Shown: one piece after another, positions 9,259 to 19,242 of the stretch
How the letters are laid out: every line of letters starts with the position of its first letter
How positions within the stretch are numbered: the stretch's first letter is position 1
From: Halothiobacillaceae bacterium
Lineage (GTDB): Bacteria > Pseudomonadota > Gammaproteobacteria > Halothiobacillales > Halothiobacillaceae
Assembly (NCBI GenBank): GCA_028696185.1
Contig: JAQVHL010000010.1
Span: 1-63,014 of the forward strand
DNA length: 63,014 bases
Direction: 5' to 3'
Notes under the pieces: model-generated
Seen by the model: only the letters and a program-made list of their open reading frames with translations
What the model was told of the DNA's origin: nothing
The model's database searches: none
Made by a program: the position numbers and the translations under genes

Positions 9259-9996
9259 TCAAGGCTCTCGTGGCGGGCTCTGGAGGGCATCATGGGCAAG
9301 TGAGAACAGTACGCTGGCCTGGCTGTCGTCCGGCAAAAGCCCCAGTTCTCCATGCGCATGCGCCAGAGCCAGGGCCTGCAAGGCGCCCGCATGCTCAAGC
9401 GTGGCGGCCTGCTGGAAGCAGGCGAGGGCACGGGCGTCGTCTCGGTCCACGCCTTCGCCATACCTGTAGGCATTGCCAAGAAGGAACAGGGCCTCGGCGA
9501 TACCGCCGTCTGCGGCGCGCTGTAATTGCTCAAGCGCCCTGACCGGGTTGGCGGGGCCATTCAGACCGTTCCTCTCTATCAGTGCGAGGTAGTAAGACGC
9601 CGCTGGACGGCTGGCGGTGGCTTGCTCCAGCCAGTAACGCGCCAGAGCGTAATCCGGCAACCGGTCTTTGGCGCCGTGGAAATACAGTCGCCCAAGGTCC
9701 AGCGCGGCATCCTGCTCGCCTTGCCGCGCCGCGCGTTCGAGCAGTTCCATGCCGTGCTTCATGCGCTGCGGATGCCCTTGTGCGAGCAGGCTCAGGCCAC
9801 GCGCGCGCAAAGCCCGCGCGTTACCGGCCAGAGCCGCTGCCTCCAACGGCCAACGCGCCGCTTCCCTCCCCTGGGAAGCCTGCATCGCTAGCAGATCGAT
9901 ACGCGGCGCGGAAAGATGCCGGAGCCCCCCGTAGGCAGCGACGGACAGGCCCAGCAGGACGGCGAGCAGCGCGCCGATACGCAAAGTCCTTGTCAT
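9259..9996 (-). CDS. Sel1-repeat (tetratricopeptide-like) protein, membrane-anchored
   Basis: 245 residues. An N-terminal signal or anchor (about 5-26, RIGALLAVLLGLSVAAYGGL) is followed by Sel1-like repeats of about 36 residues with the A-x-x-x-L-G-x-x-Y-x-x-G pattern, for example AALDLGRLYFHG and ALFLLGNAYRYGEGV. Such proteins scaffold periplasmic or envelope complexes; the partner here is unknown. It is transcribed in the same direction as the 5'-nucleotidase but separated from it by a terminator, so it is probably its own unit. Confidence 0.8.
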   Translation of the reverse strand: MTRTLRIGALLAVLLGLSVAAYGGLRHLSAPRIDLLAMQASQGREAARWPLEAAALAGNARALRARGLSLLAQGHPQRMKHGMELLERAARQGEQDAALDLGRLYFHGAKDRLPDYALARYWLEQATASRPAASYYLALIERNGLNGPANPVRALEQLQRAADGGIAEALFLLGNAYRYGEGVDRDDARALACFQQAATLEHAGALQALALAHAHGELGLLPDDSQASVLFSLAHDALQSPPREP

Positions 9997-10015
9997 GGTT
10001 CATGTCTCACAAATG

Positions 10016-10043
10016 AAAAACGCGCTGGCAAAACCGGCGCGTT
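10016..10043 (-). terminator. Intrinsic terminator after the 5'-nucleotidase gene
   Basis: Stem AACGCGC/GCGCGTT (10019-10025 with 10037-10043), extended by inner pairs, followed on the minus strand by T5. It lies between the nucleotidase stop at 10213 and the Sel1 start at 9996. Confidence 0.75.
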
Positions 10044-10212
10044 ATGACGTAGATCATTCAACCCTTGCCGTGCCGCCGGAAGGGCTTGTTCCGGCACACG
10101 GACAGGGAAAAACCGGGTTTGCGCCCCAACAGCGCTGCTGGTCGTCGCGTCCGGGCCGTACCTGACGCGACGCGGCGGCAATGCGCCGGGAAGACGCCGA
10201 AGGCCCGTGCCG

Positions 10213-12243
10213 TTAGCGGGACAGGTCAATCCGGTAAATCGACAGCCCCTTGCCGCTGCCATCGTCGTCCTGGTAGAGGCTGATGTTGGTCAGGCCGATT
10301 TCCTGCGCCAGAGCGAGTTTGTTTTGCGAGGAATGGAAGACAACCGGCCCGGCGGTCGTCACTTGCTTGAAACGCCAGGAGCGATCGGCGCCGTGGCTTG
10401 CGCGGGTCAGGTGCTGGATATTCTTGATGTAAGAGATCAGCACGTCACGGTTGGCATCCGGGGATGCGTAAATGGTCTTGCTGCCATCCAGGCCCGGGAA
10501 GCTGCCGCCTCCACTGGCGCGGTAATTATTGGTTGCGACCACGAATTCGTCGGTCGAGCGCATGGCTGCGCCTTTGTACATCAGATTGACGATACGACTG
10601 CCAACGGGTTGGGTGACGTCGATCTGATAGCTGACGTCGGACGAACTGAATATGTCGAAGTTGTAGCCGGGGAAGGTGCTGATCAGCTCCTGCACCGTGG
10701 TCTGGGCCGGATCGATCTGATTGAAGCGTTTGGCCGCCGTTTCCAGCCAGTTTTTGATGTCGGCGCCTGTGACCTTCACCGCGTAGACCGTGTTGGCGTA
10801 AAGATAGAGGTCGGCCGCGTTATTGATAGCAAGACTGCCCTGAGCCACGTCGGTGTAATCGCTGCCGCCACCGAAGCCGCTCTTGAACGGTGCGGAGACG
10901 GACAGTACGGGCAGGCTGGCGTATTGGGGCAGGTTGTTCTTGATGTAATCGGCCACGTAGGCGGCCTGGGCCTGGTTGACCACTTCAATGGCGGACACGT
11001 CGCCTACGTCGGCAAAGTAGGTGCTCATACGGAAGTCCGTATCACCGATGGGCGTCTTCACATAGGCAATGGCGGCCTTGTGCGCGTCGGCGACCAGGGG
11101 AGCGATGCTCGGGTCTGCCGCCACATAGCTACCGTCGCTTTTACGTGTGGAGCGGACTTCCGTGGACGTGTTGGCCTGATCCACATACCAGCCCTCCTTG
11201 CCATAAACCAGGGCCAGCTTGATTACCCCCAGGTGTTTGCCCCAGTAGTTACCCATGACACTGGGCACACCGTTGACAGTGCCATTGGCCTTGTCCACGC
11301 CAGGCAGATTGAACTGCCCCACCGTGCTTTTGGCATCGGGGAAGACCTGATGGGAATGGCCAAGGAACATGGCATCCACGCCCTGGATGCGTGAAAGGTG
11401 ATACCCCATGGACTCGGTGCTGGGGCTGTAAACGGAGTTATCCAGGCCGCCATGCTCCAGAAACACCACGATATCGGCGCCTTTGGCCCGCACTTCATCC
11501 ACATAGGTCTTGGCTACCGTCAAGGTGTCGGTGATATAAACCTTCCCATCCAGCCAGCGCTTGTCCCAGTTCATGATGGGCGGGGTGGTAAAACCAATCA
11601 CCCCCACCTTGATCGTGCTTTCAATCGTCTTGCCGGAAGCATCGGTTGCTTTCAGGGTCTTGTTGATGATGGTGTACGGATTGAACAGCGGCTTGTTGTC
11701 CTTGCTGCTGTTAACGTTGGCCAGCACCTGCGGGAAATTGGGGCCAGCGCATTTTTTAGTCGGCATGCCTTCCGCGTCCACATTCAGGATGACGCCGGAA
11801 GTCTGGCTCAGAAACGGAAGGCCGAAGTTGAATTCATGGTTACCGATGGTGCCCGCGTCATAGCCCATCGTGTTCATCGCCTTGTACATCGCATGCGTGG
11901 TGTCGCAACCGATCGGATTGACGATGGCCTGGTAGTCACCGAGCACGGTGCCCTGAATGGTGTCGCCGTTGTCCAGCAACAGCGTATTGGCGAATTCGGC
12001 GCGCGCCTGCTTGATAAGGGTCGCGGTGCGCTCGAAACCGAGCGACTTGTCTTCGGCGAGCTTGAAATAGTCATAGCTCATGATGTTGGCGTGCAGATCG
12101 GTCGTTTCCAGCAATGCCAAGGTGGCCCGGGCACCGACCGGCGCTGAGGTTTCTGCATTGTTGCTATTGCTATCGCCATCGCAGCCGCCAAGCAGCAGTA
12201 GCGAGACGATCAGCGCCGACAGGCGAACGGCTTGGGTGTTCAT
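10213..12243 (-). CDS. 5'-nucleotidase / 2',3'-cyclic phosphodiesterase family lipoprotein
   Basis: 676 residues, UshA/CpdB-type two-domain layout. A lipoprotein signal ends at Cys21 (LLLLGGC). The calcineurin-like metallophosphatase domain shows LLETTDLHAN (D49, H51), GNHEFNFG, LEHGG and GHSHQ; a C-terminal 5'-nucleotidase substrate domain follows, ending in a variable region. It should hydrolyse nucleotides in the periplasm or on the outer membrane for phosphate and nucleoside salvage. The exact substrate (AMP or cyclic nucleotides) cannot be read off. It is monocistronic, closed by the hairpin at 10016-10043. Confidence 0.9.
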   Translation of the reverse strand: MNTQAVRLSALIVSLLLLGGCDGDSNSNNAETSAPVGARATLALLETTDLHANIMSYDYFKLAEDKSLGFERTATLIKQARAEFANTLLLDNGDTIQGTVLGDYQAIVNPIGCDTTHAMYKAMNTMGYDAGTIGNHEFNFGLPFLSQTSGVILNVDAEGMPTKKCAGPNFPQVLANVNSSKDNKPLFNPYTIINKTLKATDASGKTIESTIKVGVIGFTTPPIMNWDKRWLDGKVYITDTLTVAKTYVDEVRAKGADIVVFLEHGGLDNSVYSPSTESMGYHLSRIQGVDAMFLGHSHQVFPDAKSTVGQFNLPGVDKANGTVNGVPSVMGNYWGKHLGVIKLALVYGKEGWYVDQANTSTEVRSTRKSDGSYVAADPSIAPLVADAHKAAIAYVKTPIGDTDFRMSTYFADVGDVSAIEVVNQAQAAYVADYIKNNLPQYASLPVLSVSAPFKSGFGGGSDYTDVAQGSLAINNAADLYLYANTVYAVKVTGADIKNWLETAAKRFNQIDPAQTTVQELISTFPGYNFDIFSSSDVSYQIDVTQPVGSRIVNLMYKGAAMRSTDEFVVATNNYRASGGGSFPGLDGSKTIYASPDANRDVLISYIKNIQHLTRASHGADRSWRFKQVTTAGPVVFHSSQNKLALAQEIGLTNISLYQDDDGSGKGLSIYRIDLSR

Positions 12244-12692
12244 GTCTTGCGATCCGTGAGGTTAAATAAAACCCGCGAACGATAGAGCCCGGCCATGACC
12301 CGACCATGACATCGGGCTCACCGCTTCATGACACCGTACAGCCGCCCGTGCATCGCCCTCCCACCACGGCCACTCACAGGCACCGATCCGCACAAGGGCG
12401 AACAAGTTCGCCAGCCTTGCTTCGCACGCCGGCGTACAAAACAGCTCGCACGCTTCAATGACGCATTAACCCCACGTTCTGCGCCTTCTGATATGGAGAA
12501 ACCGGCAGCTATTGCATGTCTCTCAACCCGCTGGGGCCAACTTACCCTGACAGACGGCCTCCTGATTCAAGCCACTTGCGCGATAAAACCTGCATCGCTC
12601 CGTTCCTGATCTGGATAGGTCCGGTCGGTACGGGGCGAGGTGTAACGGCGGGAAGATGGCCTGGGACGCGCCTGCCCGCCTCAAGCTCACCG
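12244..12692. other. Intergenic region without a recognised gene
   Basis: About 450 bp between the start of the nucleotidase gene and the end of the small Anbu-locus gene. Short open frames here show no family features or ribosome-binding sites. It must hold the nucleotidase promoter; no clear hexamers were identified. Confidence 0.5.
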
Positions 12693-12959
12693 TCAGCCTC
12701 GCGGGCCGAAAACATAGCGCTCGGGCTTTTTCGCTTCGCGGCGGGCGCTGTCCGGCACATCGGGCAAGAGACCAATACGTGTGGCCACCTCCAGCGCCAG
12801 CATGAGCAGGTCTTCGTCGTCGGCATCTTCGGCTGTTTTGAGCGTTTCTTCGGCGTAAACCTTGTCGAGCATCATGCGGTGGATGTCCACCGGCATGTTG
12901 AGTTTGCGGCGGGCCATCAGTTTGAAGCGCGCCAGGTATTGCATCAGTTCCGGTTCCAT
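12693..12959 (-). CDS. Conserved-looking small protein at the Anbu locus
   Basis: 88 residues from MEPELMQYLARFKLMARRKL, largely helical and charged, with an acidic middle (EDADDEDLLML) and a basic end. ATG 12959 has GAGGAG seven bases upstream; the earlier in-frame TTG lies too close to that site. It starts 11 bp after the alpha-E gene stop and is therefore the third gene of that operon. No function is recognised; the position suggests a role with the ATP-grasp/alpha-E pair. Confidence 0.7.
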   Translation of the reverse strand: MEPELMQYLARFKLMARRKLNMPVDIHRMMLDKVYAEETLKTAEDADDEDLLMLALEVATRIGLLPDVPDSARREAKKPERYVFGPRG

Positions 12960-12970
12960 GGCCAATCTCC

Positions 12971-13951
12971 TCAGGCATCACAGGAAAGGCAGGCGGTCTC
13001 GCTTGAGGCGGTGACGACAGCCGGATGGAAATAGCGTTCGCGCAGGGCGTCATGCACGCGCGAAAGGCCCAGTTGCAATTCGTCCAGATGGGCGTGCAGG
13101 CTGACCGGGGCGAGGGGTTCGCGGCGGTCCAGAAGGCGGGCGAATTCCCGCAGGCGGCGCAGCGGCCAGCCGTTGTCCGGCAGCTCGCCCAGGGCGCTTT
13201 CCATCTCGTGCACGGCATGGCGCAGCGAGCGAGGAAAATGCGCGTCCTGACTGATGTATTGCAGCACGCTTGTTGGCTGAACCTGCACGGCCACATGCCG
13301 CCGGTACATCTGGTAGGCCGACAGGGCGCGCAGAACCTGCAGCCAGACGGCCTCGATACCCAGGTCGGCGGTGCTGGGCCGTGCAACATGGGTCTGGGTG
13401 GTGAGGTCGATGATGCGCGTGGTCATGTCGGCCCGCTCCAGTACGCTGCCCAGGCGAATGAACTGAAAGGCAACGTCATGCGCCATGGTTTCGTTCAGGT
13501 AGCCGGCGATCATCAGGCGGCGCTGTACGATCTCGCGCAGGGTGAGGTCCAGTTCGCGAGCGCTCATGTGCGGCACGAGTCTCGTGCGCGTGTAGAGGTA
13601 CAGCTCGTTGATCGCTTCCCAGACATCGCGCGGCAGCATTTCCCGGAAGGTGCGTGCATTCTCGCGCGCCTGGCGCAGGCTGGGCAGAATCGCGCCGGTA
13701 TTGCGCGGCTCCACACTGAGCAGGTGGATGACTTCCGCCGTAAGCGGCGCGGTTTCTTCTGTGTCCTCGATCAGGCCCGGCGCGAGGTGTTCAATGCCCA
13801 GCACGCTCAGTAGCGAGGACCAGCGCAGCACCACGCCGGGAGGCAGGTCCATGGTCATCTGGGTGGTGGCCTGGATCAGGCGGGCGGTATTTTCGGCGCG
13901 CTCCAGAGAGCGCCCCATCCAGTACAGGTTTTCGGCGATACGCGATAGCAT
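12971..13951 (-). CDS. Alpha-E domain protein (DUF403)
   Basis: 326 residues, all-helical alpha-E family. The N terminus MLSRIAENLYWMGRSLERAENTARL is the family hallmark (YWMGRxxERAEN). The family is encoded with circularly permuted ATP-grasp proteins and often with Anbu and a transglutaminase-like protease, and is thought to help in peptide synthesis or modification. Its ATG overlaps the ATP-grasp stop in TGATG, so translation is coupled. Confidence 0.9.
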   Translation of the reverse strand: MLSRIAENLYWMGRSLERAENTARLIQATTQMTMDLPPGVVLRWSSLLSVLGIEHLAPGLIEDTEETAPLTAEVIHLLSVEPRNTGAILPSLRQARENARTFREMLPRDVWEAINELYLYTRTRLVPHMSARELDLTLREIVQRRLMIAGYLNETMAHDVAFQFIRLGSVLERADMTTRIIDLTTQTHVARPSTADLGIEAVWLQVLRALSAYQMYRRHVAVQVQPTSVLQYISQDAHFPRSLRHAVHEMESALGELPDNGWPLRRLREFARLLDRREPLAPVSLHAHLDELQLGLSRVHDALRERYFHPAVVTASSETACLSCDA

Positions 13952-15393
13952 CACTGTCCCTCCCTCACGACCCAGGTGTCCTTGCTTCCGCCGCCCTGGG
14001 AGGAATTGACCACCAGCGAGCCCTCGCGCAGGGCGACGCGGGTCAGGCCGCCCGTGGTGGCGTACATCTTCGCGCCTTGCAGCACGAAGGGGCGCAGATC
14101 GAGGTGACGTGGCGCCAGGCCCGTTTCGGTCAGCGTCGGTGCGGTGGACAGATTCAGCATGGGTTGCGCCATGTAGTTGCGCGGCTGGGCGCGAATGCGT
14201 GCGGCGAATTCGGCGCGCTCGGACGCGGTGGCGAGCGGGCCGATGAGCATGCCGTACCCGCCCGATTCGTTGGCGGGCTTGACGACCAGTTTGTCGAGAT
14301 TATCGAGCACGTAGCGGCGGTCCTCCTCGAACAGGCACAGGTAGCTGGGCACATTCGGCAGGATCGGCTCTTCGTCGAGGTAGTAGCGGATGATGGCCGG
14401 CACGAAGGTGTAGACGACTTTGTCATCCGCCACGCCAGCGCCGGGGGCGTTGGCGATGGCGACATTGCCATGCCGCCAGGCGCGCATCAGGCCAGGCACA
14501 CCCAGCACGGAATCGCGATTGAACACCTCGGGGTCAAGATACATGTCGTCAACCCGCCGGTAGACGACATCGACGCGCTGGGGGCCGGCAATGGATTTCA
14601 TGTACAGCACGTTGTCATCGCCCACGAACAGGTCCGCACCCTCGACCAGCACGGCGCCTATCTGCTGTGCCAGATAGCTGTGCTCGAAATAGGCTGCGTT
14701 GTAGATGCCGGGGGTAAGCAGGACGATCAGCGGCCGCTCGCGCTCGCGCGGAGAGAGCGAGGCCAGCGTTTCATGCAGGTGGGTGGGATAGTCATCCACG
14801 GGCAGGATAGCGGAATCCTGGAACAGCTCGGGGAACAGGCGTTTCATCAGGGCCCGGTTTTCCAGCATGTAGGATACGCCGGAGGGCACGCGCAGATTGT
14901 CCTCCAGCACATACACTGTGCCGTCGGCATCGCGCACAAGATCCGTTCCGCAGATATGCGCCCACACGCCAAACCGGGGCTGCATGCCGATGCAGGCGTC
15001 ACGGAAATTGGCCGAACCCTGCAGAATTTCACGAGGGAACACACCGTCGGCGACGATGCTCTGCTCGTTGTACAGATCGTCGATGAACAGGTTCAGCGCG
15101 CGCAGGCGTTGCATCAGGCCGCGCTCGATAGGCTGCCATTCGCTATGCGGCATCACCCGCGGGATGATGTCGAACGGCCAGGCGCGATCGATATTGCCGG
15201 CCTCGCTGTAGACGGTGAAGGTAATGCCCATGTTCATGATCGCCGCATCCACGGCCTCACGCCGCGCCGCGATTTCCGCCTCACCCATACGCGCAAGCTG
15301 TTCGCACAGCCGACGCGCCGCCGGGCGGGCCCGGCCTTGGGGATCGATCAGTTCGTCATGGGTATTGGGAATCGGGTAATCTTCACAGCGCAT
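13951..15393 (-). CDS. Circularly permuted ATP-grasp protein (type 2)
   Basis: 480 residues of the DUF404/DUF407-type permuted ATP-grasp family, likely an ATP-dependent peptide-bond-forming ligase. Visible features are WPFDIIPRVMPHSEW near the N terminus, IHDLYN-like FIDDLYNEQ, VLEDNLRVPSGVSYMLENR, and a late KLVVKPANESGGYGMLIG loop for nucleotide binding. GGGAGGAG stands seven bases before the ATG. It is first gene of the minus-strand operon, 120 bp from the divergent Anbu gene, so the two probably share a regulatory region. Confidence 0.9.
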   Translation of the reverse strand: MRCEDYPIPNTHDELIDPQGRARPAARRLCEQLARMGEAEIAARREAVDAAIMNMGITFTVYSEAGNIDRAWPFDIIPRVMPHSEWQPIERGLMQRLRALNLFIDDLYNEQSIVADGVFPREILQGSANFRDACIGMQPRFGVWAHICGTDLVRDADGTVYVLEDNLRVPSGVSYMLENRALMKRLFPELFQDSAILPVDDYPTHLHETLASLSPRERERPLIVLLTPGIYNAAYFEHSYLAQQIGAVLVEGADLFVGDDNVLYMKSIAGPQRVDVVYRRVDDMYLDPEVFNRDSVLGVPGLMRAWRHGNVAIANAPGAGVADDKVVYTFVPAIIRYYLDEEPILPNVPSYLCLFEEDRRYVLDNLDKLVVKPANESGGYGMLIGPLATASERAEFAARIRAQPRNYMAQPMLNLSTAPTLTETGLAPRHLDLRPFVLQGAKMYATTGGLTRVALREGSLVVNSSQGGGSKDTWVVREGQ

Positions 15394-15513
15394 GATGGGC
15401 TCCTCCCGATGAGGAGCGATGCAATTCGCGGGCCACGGGCATCAGGGCAATGGCCGGTTTTTTGCAGGAAAACGGCATTCCTATCGCCGCATGACGCAAA
15501 CGAGGACTTGAGC

Positions 15514-16251
15514 ATGACTTATTGCGTGGGGATCCACGTTCACGACGGCCTGGTTTTCGCGGCCGACTCACGCACCAATGCCGGTATCGACCACGTCAGC
15601 ACCTACAGCAAGCTGCACTCGTTCATCTGGCCGAGGGAGCGGGTTTTCGTCCTCCTCTCGGCCGGCAACCTCGCCACCACTCAGGGCGTGGTCAAGCGCC
15701 TGCACCAGGATTGTGCGCAGGATGGGCCAAACCTGCGCAGCGTGGCGACATTGACCGAGGCGGCCGACTATATCGGGCAGGTCAGCAGCGAGTTGCAGCG
15801 CCAGCAAATGGCCCGCGACACCAGCAGTACAAGTTTCGAAGCCAGCTTCATCCTGGGTGGCCAGATTGCCGGCCAGCCCACCGAGCTGTTCATGATCTAC
15901 CCCCAGGGAAACTGCATCCACGAATCACAGAGCCACCCCTTTTTGCAGATCGGCGAGATCAAGTACGGCAAGCCTATTCTGGACCGTGTCATCGGTCGGG
16001 AAACGTCACTGGAGACCGCCGCGCGTTGCGCCCTGGTTTCGCTGAACTCCACGATACGCAGCAACCTGACGGTAGGAGCGCCCATTGACCTTATGATCCT
16101 GCCGCGCGACGCACTCGACGGCGGCTATCGCCTGCATCTGACTGAGGATGATCCGTTTTACCGTGATCTGGGCGAACGCTGGAACGAGGGGCTCATGGCC
16201 GCACTCGATCACCTGCCGCATTTTTTCTGGGAAGACCGGAACAGCGGGTAA
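15514..16251 (+). CDS. Anbu, proteasome-type peptidase (ancestral beta subunit)
   Basis: 245 residues, proteasome beta-fold hydrolase. The N terminus MTYCVGIHVHDGLVFAADSR carries the candidate Thr nucleophile right after Met1, with the FAADSRTNAG strand (D18) and Lys33 completing the catalytic set. Anbu forms a ring-like assembly in the cytoplasm; its substrates are poorly known. Here it is divergent from the ATP-grasp, alpha-E and small-protein operon. The transglutaminase-like gene that usually completes the locus is not seen. Confidence 0.92.
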   Translation: MTYCVGIHVHDGLVFAADSRTNAGIDHVSTYSKLHSFIWPRERVFVLLSAGNLATTQGVVKRLHQDCAQDGPNLRSVATLTEAADYIGQVSSELQRQQMARDTSSTSFEASFILGGQIAGQPTELFMIYPQGNCIHESQSHPFLQIGEIKYGKPILDRVIGRETSLETAARCALVSLNSTIRSNLTVGAPIDLMILPRDALDGGYRLHLTEDDPFYRDLGERWNEGLMAALDHLPHFFWEDRNSG

Positions 16252-16256
16252 ACGTG

Positions 16257-16289
16257 AAAAAACAAAGGCGAGTCCAAGACTCGCCTTTG
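16257..16289 (-). terminator. Strong intrinsic terminator at the end of the alpha operon
   Basis: Perfect 12-bp stem (16263-16274 with 16278-16289), 3-nt loop, then T6 on the minus strand. It lies 41 bp past the rplQ stop and also directly after the Anbu stop on the other strand, so the hairpin probably serves both convergent units. Confidence 0.9.
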
Positions 16290-16330
16290 CTTAGGGCAAG
16301 CACGACGTAAAGCCGTACTTATGTGACCGA

Positions 16331-16717
16331 TCAGGCCTGTGCCGCTTCTTCACCCGCACCGGCACGATCCACCAGTTCGACATAGGCCATGGGGGCGGCA
16401 TCGCCCGCACGGAAGCCGCACTTGAGAATGCGCAGGTAGCCACCCGGACGGCTCTGATAACGCGGCCCAAGGGTGGTGAACAGCTTGCCTACGGCTTCCT
16501 TGTTACCCAGACGGGCAAAAGCCAGACGGCGATTGGCTACGGAGTCGACCTTGGCCAGGGTGATGAGCGGCTCGGCAACGCGACGCAGCTCCTTGGCCTT
16601 GGGGACGGTGGTCTTGATCAGCTCGTGGCTGAGCAGCGAGATGGTCAGGCTGCGCATGAGCGCCTTGCGCTGCGCGGCGTTACGGCTCAGCTGTCGGCCG
16701 ATATTACGGTGACGCAT
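16331..16717 (-). CDS. rplQ: 50S ribosomal protein L17
   Basis: 128 residues. [24 protein letters not shown] is the universal L17 start, and the body matches the E. coli-type length. L17 sits near the exit tunnel of the large subunit. Last gene of the alpha operon, 29 bp after rpoA and followed by the strong terminator. Confidence 0.98.
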   Translation of the reverse strand: MRHRNIGRQLSRNAAQRKALMRSLTISLLSHELIKTTVPKAKELRRVAEPLITLAKVDSVANRRLAFARLGNKEAVGKLFTTLGPRYQSRPGGYLRILKCGFRAGDAAPMAYVELVDRAGAGEEAAQA

Positions 16718-16746
16718 GGTGTGATTCCTCTGTCAGACGGTCTACT

Positions 16747-17745
16747 TCAGGAGACCTTCTCGGAAAGTGATTGCAGGTCGGCCGGCGGCCAGTTTTCCAG
16801 ACGCATACCCAGTGACAAGCCCTGCTTGGCCAGAACGTCCTTGATTTCAGTCAGGGATTTCTTGCCCAGGTTGGGGGTCTTGAGCAGCTCCATCTCACTG
16901 CGCTGAATGAGATCGCCGATATAGTAGATGTTCTCGGCCTTCAGGCAGTTGGCGGAGCGAACGGTCAATTCCAGATCGTCGACCGGGCGCAGCAGGATGG
17001 GATCGATGCTGGGCGCGGTTTCCTTAGGCTTCTCAGTCGTGGCGGCCTTGAGCTCAACGAAGACCGAAAGCTGCTCCATGAGAATGTTCGCCGCATGACG
17101 AATGGCATTCTCAGGACTGATCGAACCATTGGTTTCGATTTCAAGCACCAGGGAATCCAGGTCGGTGCGCTGTTCAACGCGTGCGCGCTCGACGCTGTAA
17201 GCCACCTTGTGGATCGGAGAAAAGGACGCGTCGAGCATCAGACGCCCAACCACCGTGCTCTCGGTCGCATCACGACGAACATTCGCCGGAACATAACCCA
17301 GCCCCTTCTCGACCTTCAGGGTCATGTTCAGCTCGCCATTGGCGTTCAGCGTGGCGATGACATGCTCCGGGTTCATGATCTCGACCGCATGATCCGCCTT
17401 GATGTCAGCGGCAGTGACGATGCCCGGCCCCTTCTTGCGAATGGTGAGCACAGCCTCATCACGCCCGTTCAGCACGACGGACAGCCCCTTGAGGTTCAAC
17501 AGGATGTCAATGACGTCCTCCTGAACCCCCTCGATGGCGCCATACTCATGCAGGACACCTTCGATTTCCGCTTCGACAACAGCCGCGCCCGGAATGGAAG
17601 ACAGAAGGATACGGCGCAGCGCGTTCCCCAGCGTGTGACCAAACCCACGCTCAAGGGGCTCAAGCACAACCTTGGCATGCTTTTCGCTGAAAGCTTGCAC
17701 GTTGACAAGGCGGGGCTTGAGCAGTTCGTTAACAGTTGGCTGCAT
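16747..17745 (-). CDS. rpoA: DNA-directed RNA polymerase subunit alpha
   Basis: 332 residues. The N-terminal assembly domain includes [21 protein letters not shown] (split here as [10 protein letters not shown] and [11 protein letters not shown]). A linker rich in Glu/Thr/Lys follows, then the C-terminal domain with [16 protein letters not shown] and the helix-hairpin-helix [14 protein letters not shown] that binds UP elements and activators. It is the platform for RNA polymerase assembly. Confidence 0.99.
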   Translation of the reverse strand: MQPTVNELLKPRLVNVQAFSEKHAKVVLEPLERGFGHTLGNALRRILLSSIPGAAVVEAEIEGVLHEYGAIEGVQEDVIDILLNLKGLSVVLNGRDEAVLTIRKKGPGIVTAADIKADHAVEIMNPEHVIATLNANGELNMTLKVEKGLGYVPANVRRDATESTVVGRLMLDASFSPIHKVAYSVERARVEQRTDLDSLVLEIETNGSISPENAIRHAANILMEQLSVFVELKAATTEKPKETAPSIDPILLRPVDDLELTVRSANCLKAENIYYIGDLIQRSEMELLKTPNLGKKSLTEIKDVLAKQGLSLGMRLENWPPADLQSLSEKVS

Positions 17746-17761
17746 GGATTGCCGCTCCTAA

Positions 17762-18379
17762 TTACTTCGAGTAAAGCTCGACCACGAGGGATTCGTTGAT
17801 ATCCGACGGCAGGTCGGCACGCACGGGGATGCTCTTGAACACACCTTCCATCTTGCTGGAATCGACCTGCACCCAGTCGCAGCTGCGCGAGGAGGCCAGT
17901 TCAAGGGCATCCTTGACACGCTGCTGCTTGCTGGCGCCTTCACGCACGGCAACCACATCATTGGCACTGACCTGGAACGAGGGAACGTTTACAGTCACGC
18001 CATTGACGCTAATACCCTTATGGCTCACCAGCTGACGCGCTTCGGCGCGGGTAGAAGCAAAGCCCATACGGTAGACAACGTTGTCCAGACGGCATTCGAG
18101 CATCTGGAGCAGGTTTTCACCCGTGGAGCCTTTCTTCTGCGAGGCCTTGAGGTAGTAATTACGGAACTGACGCTCAAGAATGCCGTAGATGCGGCGCAGC
18201 TTCTGCTTCTCGCGCAGCTGCAGGGCATAGTCGGACACTTTGGCGCGACGAGCGCCGTGCTGACCGGGAACCTTGTCGTGATGACACTTGCTGTCAAGCG
18301 AACGAACGCCGGACTTAAGGGACAGATCCATCCCTTCGCGACGCATCAGTTTGCACTTGGGACCAATATATCTTGCCAT
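17762..18379 (-). CDS. rpsD: 30S ribosomal protein S4
   Basis: 205 residues, [15 protein letters not shown] start and the S4 RNA-binding domain in the middle ([20 protein letters not shown]). S4 begins assembly of the 30S body and in E. coli represses the alpha operon by binding the rpsM leader; that mRNA structure was not tested here. No zinc-binding Cys set is seen, so this is the Cys-poor form. Confidence 0.98.
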   Translation of the reverse strand: MARYIGPKCKLMRREGMDLSLKSGVRSLDSKCHHDKVPGQHGARRAKVSDYALQLREKQKLRRIYGILERQFRNYYLKASQKKGSTGENLLQMLECRLDNVVYRMGFASTRAEARQLVSHKGISVNGVTVNVPSFQVSANDVVAVREGASKQQRVKDALELASSRSCDWVQVDSSKMEGVFKSIPVRADLPSDINESLVVELYSK

Positions 18380-18396
18380 TTCTCAACAACCTCCAG

Positions 18397-18786
18397 TCAG
18401 ACGCGACGCTTCTTGGCCGGACGGCAGCCGTTGTGCGGGATCGGGGTCACGTCAGTAATCACACCGACCTTGAAACCGATGGCATTGAGCGCGCGAACGG
18501 CCGACTCACGACCCGGACCGGGCCCTTTGACTTCGACGTCAACGTTCTTCACACCATAGGCTTTCGCTGCTTCGCCGGCACGCTCTGCCGCAACCTGAGC
18601 GGCAAAAGGAGTGCTCTTACGCGAACCGCGGAAACCCGAACCACCGGAGGTAGCCCAGGACAGGGTATTGCCCTGTCGGTCGCTGATCGTGATGATCGTG
18701 TTGTTGAAAGACGCATGCACATGGGCAATGGCGTCGGTTACGACGCGCTTGACCTTCTTGCGCGGCTGATTGGAGGCTTTAGCCAT
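18397..18786 (-). CDS. rpsK: 30S ribosomal protein S11
   Basis: 129 residues with [33 protein letters not shown] and the C-terminal [18 protein letters not shown] motif. S11 forms part of the 30S platform near the E site. It lies between rpsM (38 bp upstream) and rpsD. Confidence 0.98.
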   Translation of the reverse strand: MAKASNQPRKKVKRVVTDAIAHVHASFNNTIITISDRQGNTLSWATSGGSGFRGSRKSTPFAAQVAAERAGEAAKAYGVKNVDVEVKGPGPGRESAVRALNAIGFKVGVITDVTPIPHNGCRPAKKRRV

Positions 18787-18824
18787 GAATTATCCTACTC
18801 TCTTGCGAAGAATATTGAGCCCGA

Positions 18825-19181
18825 TCACTTCTTGACCAGGCGACGCGGACCTTTGCGGGTCCGGGCATTGGTGCGGGTACGCTGACCACGCACGGGAAGG
18901 CCGCGACGGTGGCGCAGGCCACGATAGCAACCCAGATCCATGAGACGCTTGATGCTCATGGAAACCTCACGGCGCAGGTCACCCTCGACCGCGTACTTGC
19001 CGACCTCGGCGCGCAGCGCCTCGACTTCGGCCTCAACCAGCTCACGAACTTTCTTGTTCGGGGCCACACCCGCCGAGGCGCAAATAGCCTGGGCGCGGGT
19101 ACGACCGATACCGTAAATCGACGTCAGTGCGATCACGGTATGCTTGTTGACAGGGATATTGATACCAGCAATACGAGCCAT
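18825..19181 (-). CDS. rpsM: 30S ribosomal protein S13
   Basis: 118 residues; [20 protein letters not shown] start, the helix-two-turn-helix [11 protein letters not shown] and the basic tail [18 protein letters not shown] that reaches the P-site tRNA. First gene of the alpha operon, with its own near-consensus promoter directly upstream and AGAG before the ATG. Confidence 0.98.
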   Translation of the reverse strand: MARIAGINIPVNKHTVIALTSIYGIGRTRAQAICASAGVAPNKKVRELVEAEVEALRAEVGKYAVEGDLRREVSMSIKRLMDLGCYRGLRHRRGLPVRGQRTRTNARTRKGPRRLVKK

Positions 19182-19213
19182 GAAAACTCTCCCAGCGAAC
19201 GGGAAAACGCGGC

Positions 19214-19242
19214 ATTATAGTTGCCGCGCCCCTCACGTTCAA
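19214..19242 (-). promoter_or_regulatory. Sigma-70 promoter for the alpha operon
   Basis: On the minus strand: TTGAAC (19237-19242), 17 bp, TATAAT (19214-19219). A near-consensus promoter in the secY-rpsM gap, so rpsM-rpsK-rpsD-rpoA-rplQ can be transcribed apart from the spc operon. The transcript leader would be about 25-30 nt. Confidence 0.8.

Noticed and set aside
12328-12609. A 93-codon plus-strand open frame in the 12.2-12.7 kb gap
   Set aside because: No ribosome-binding site, low-complexity composition and no recognisable family.
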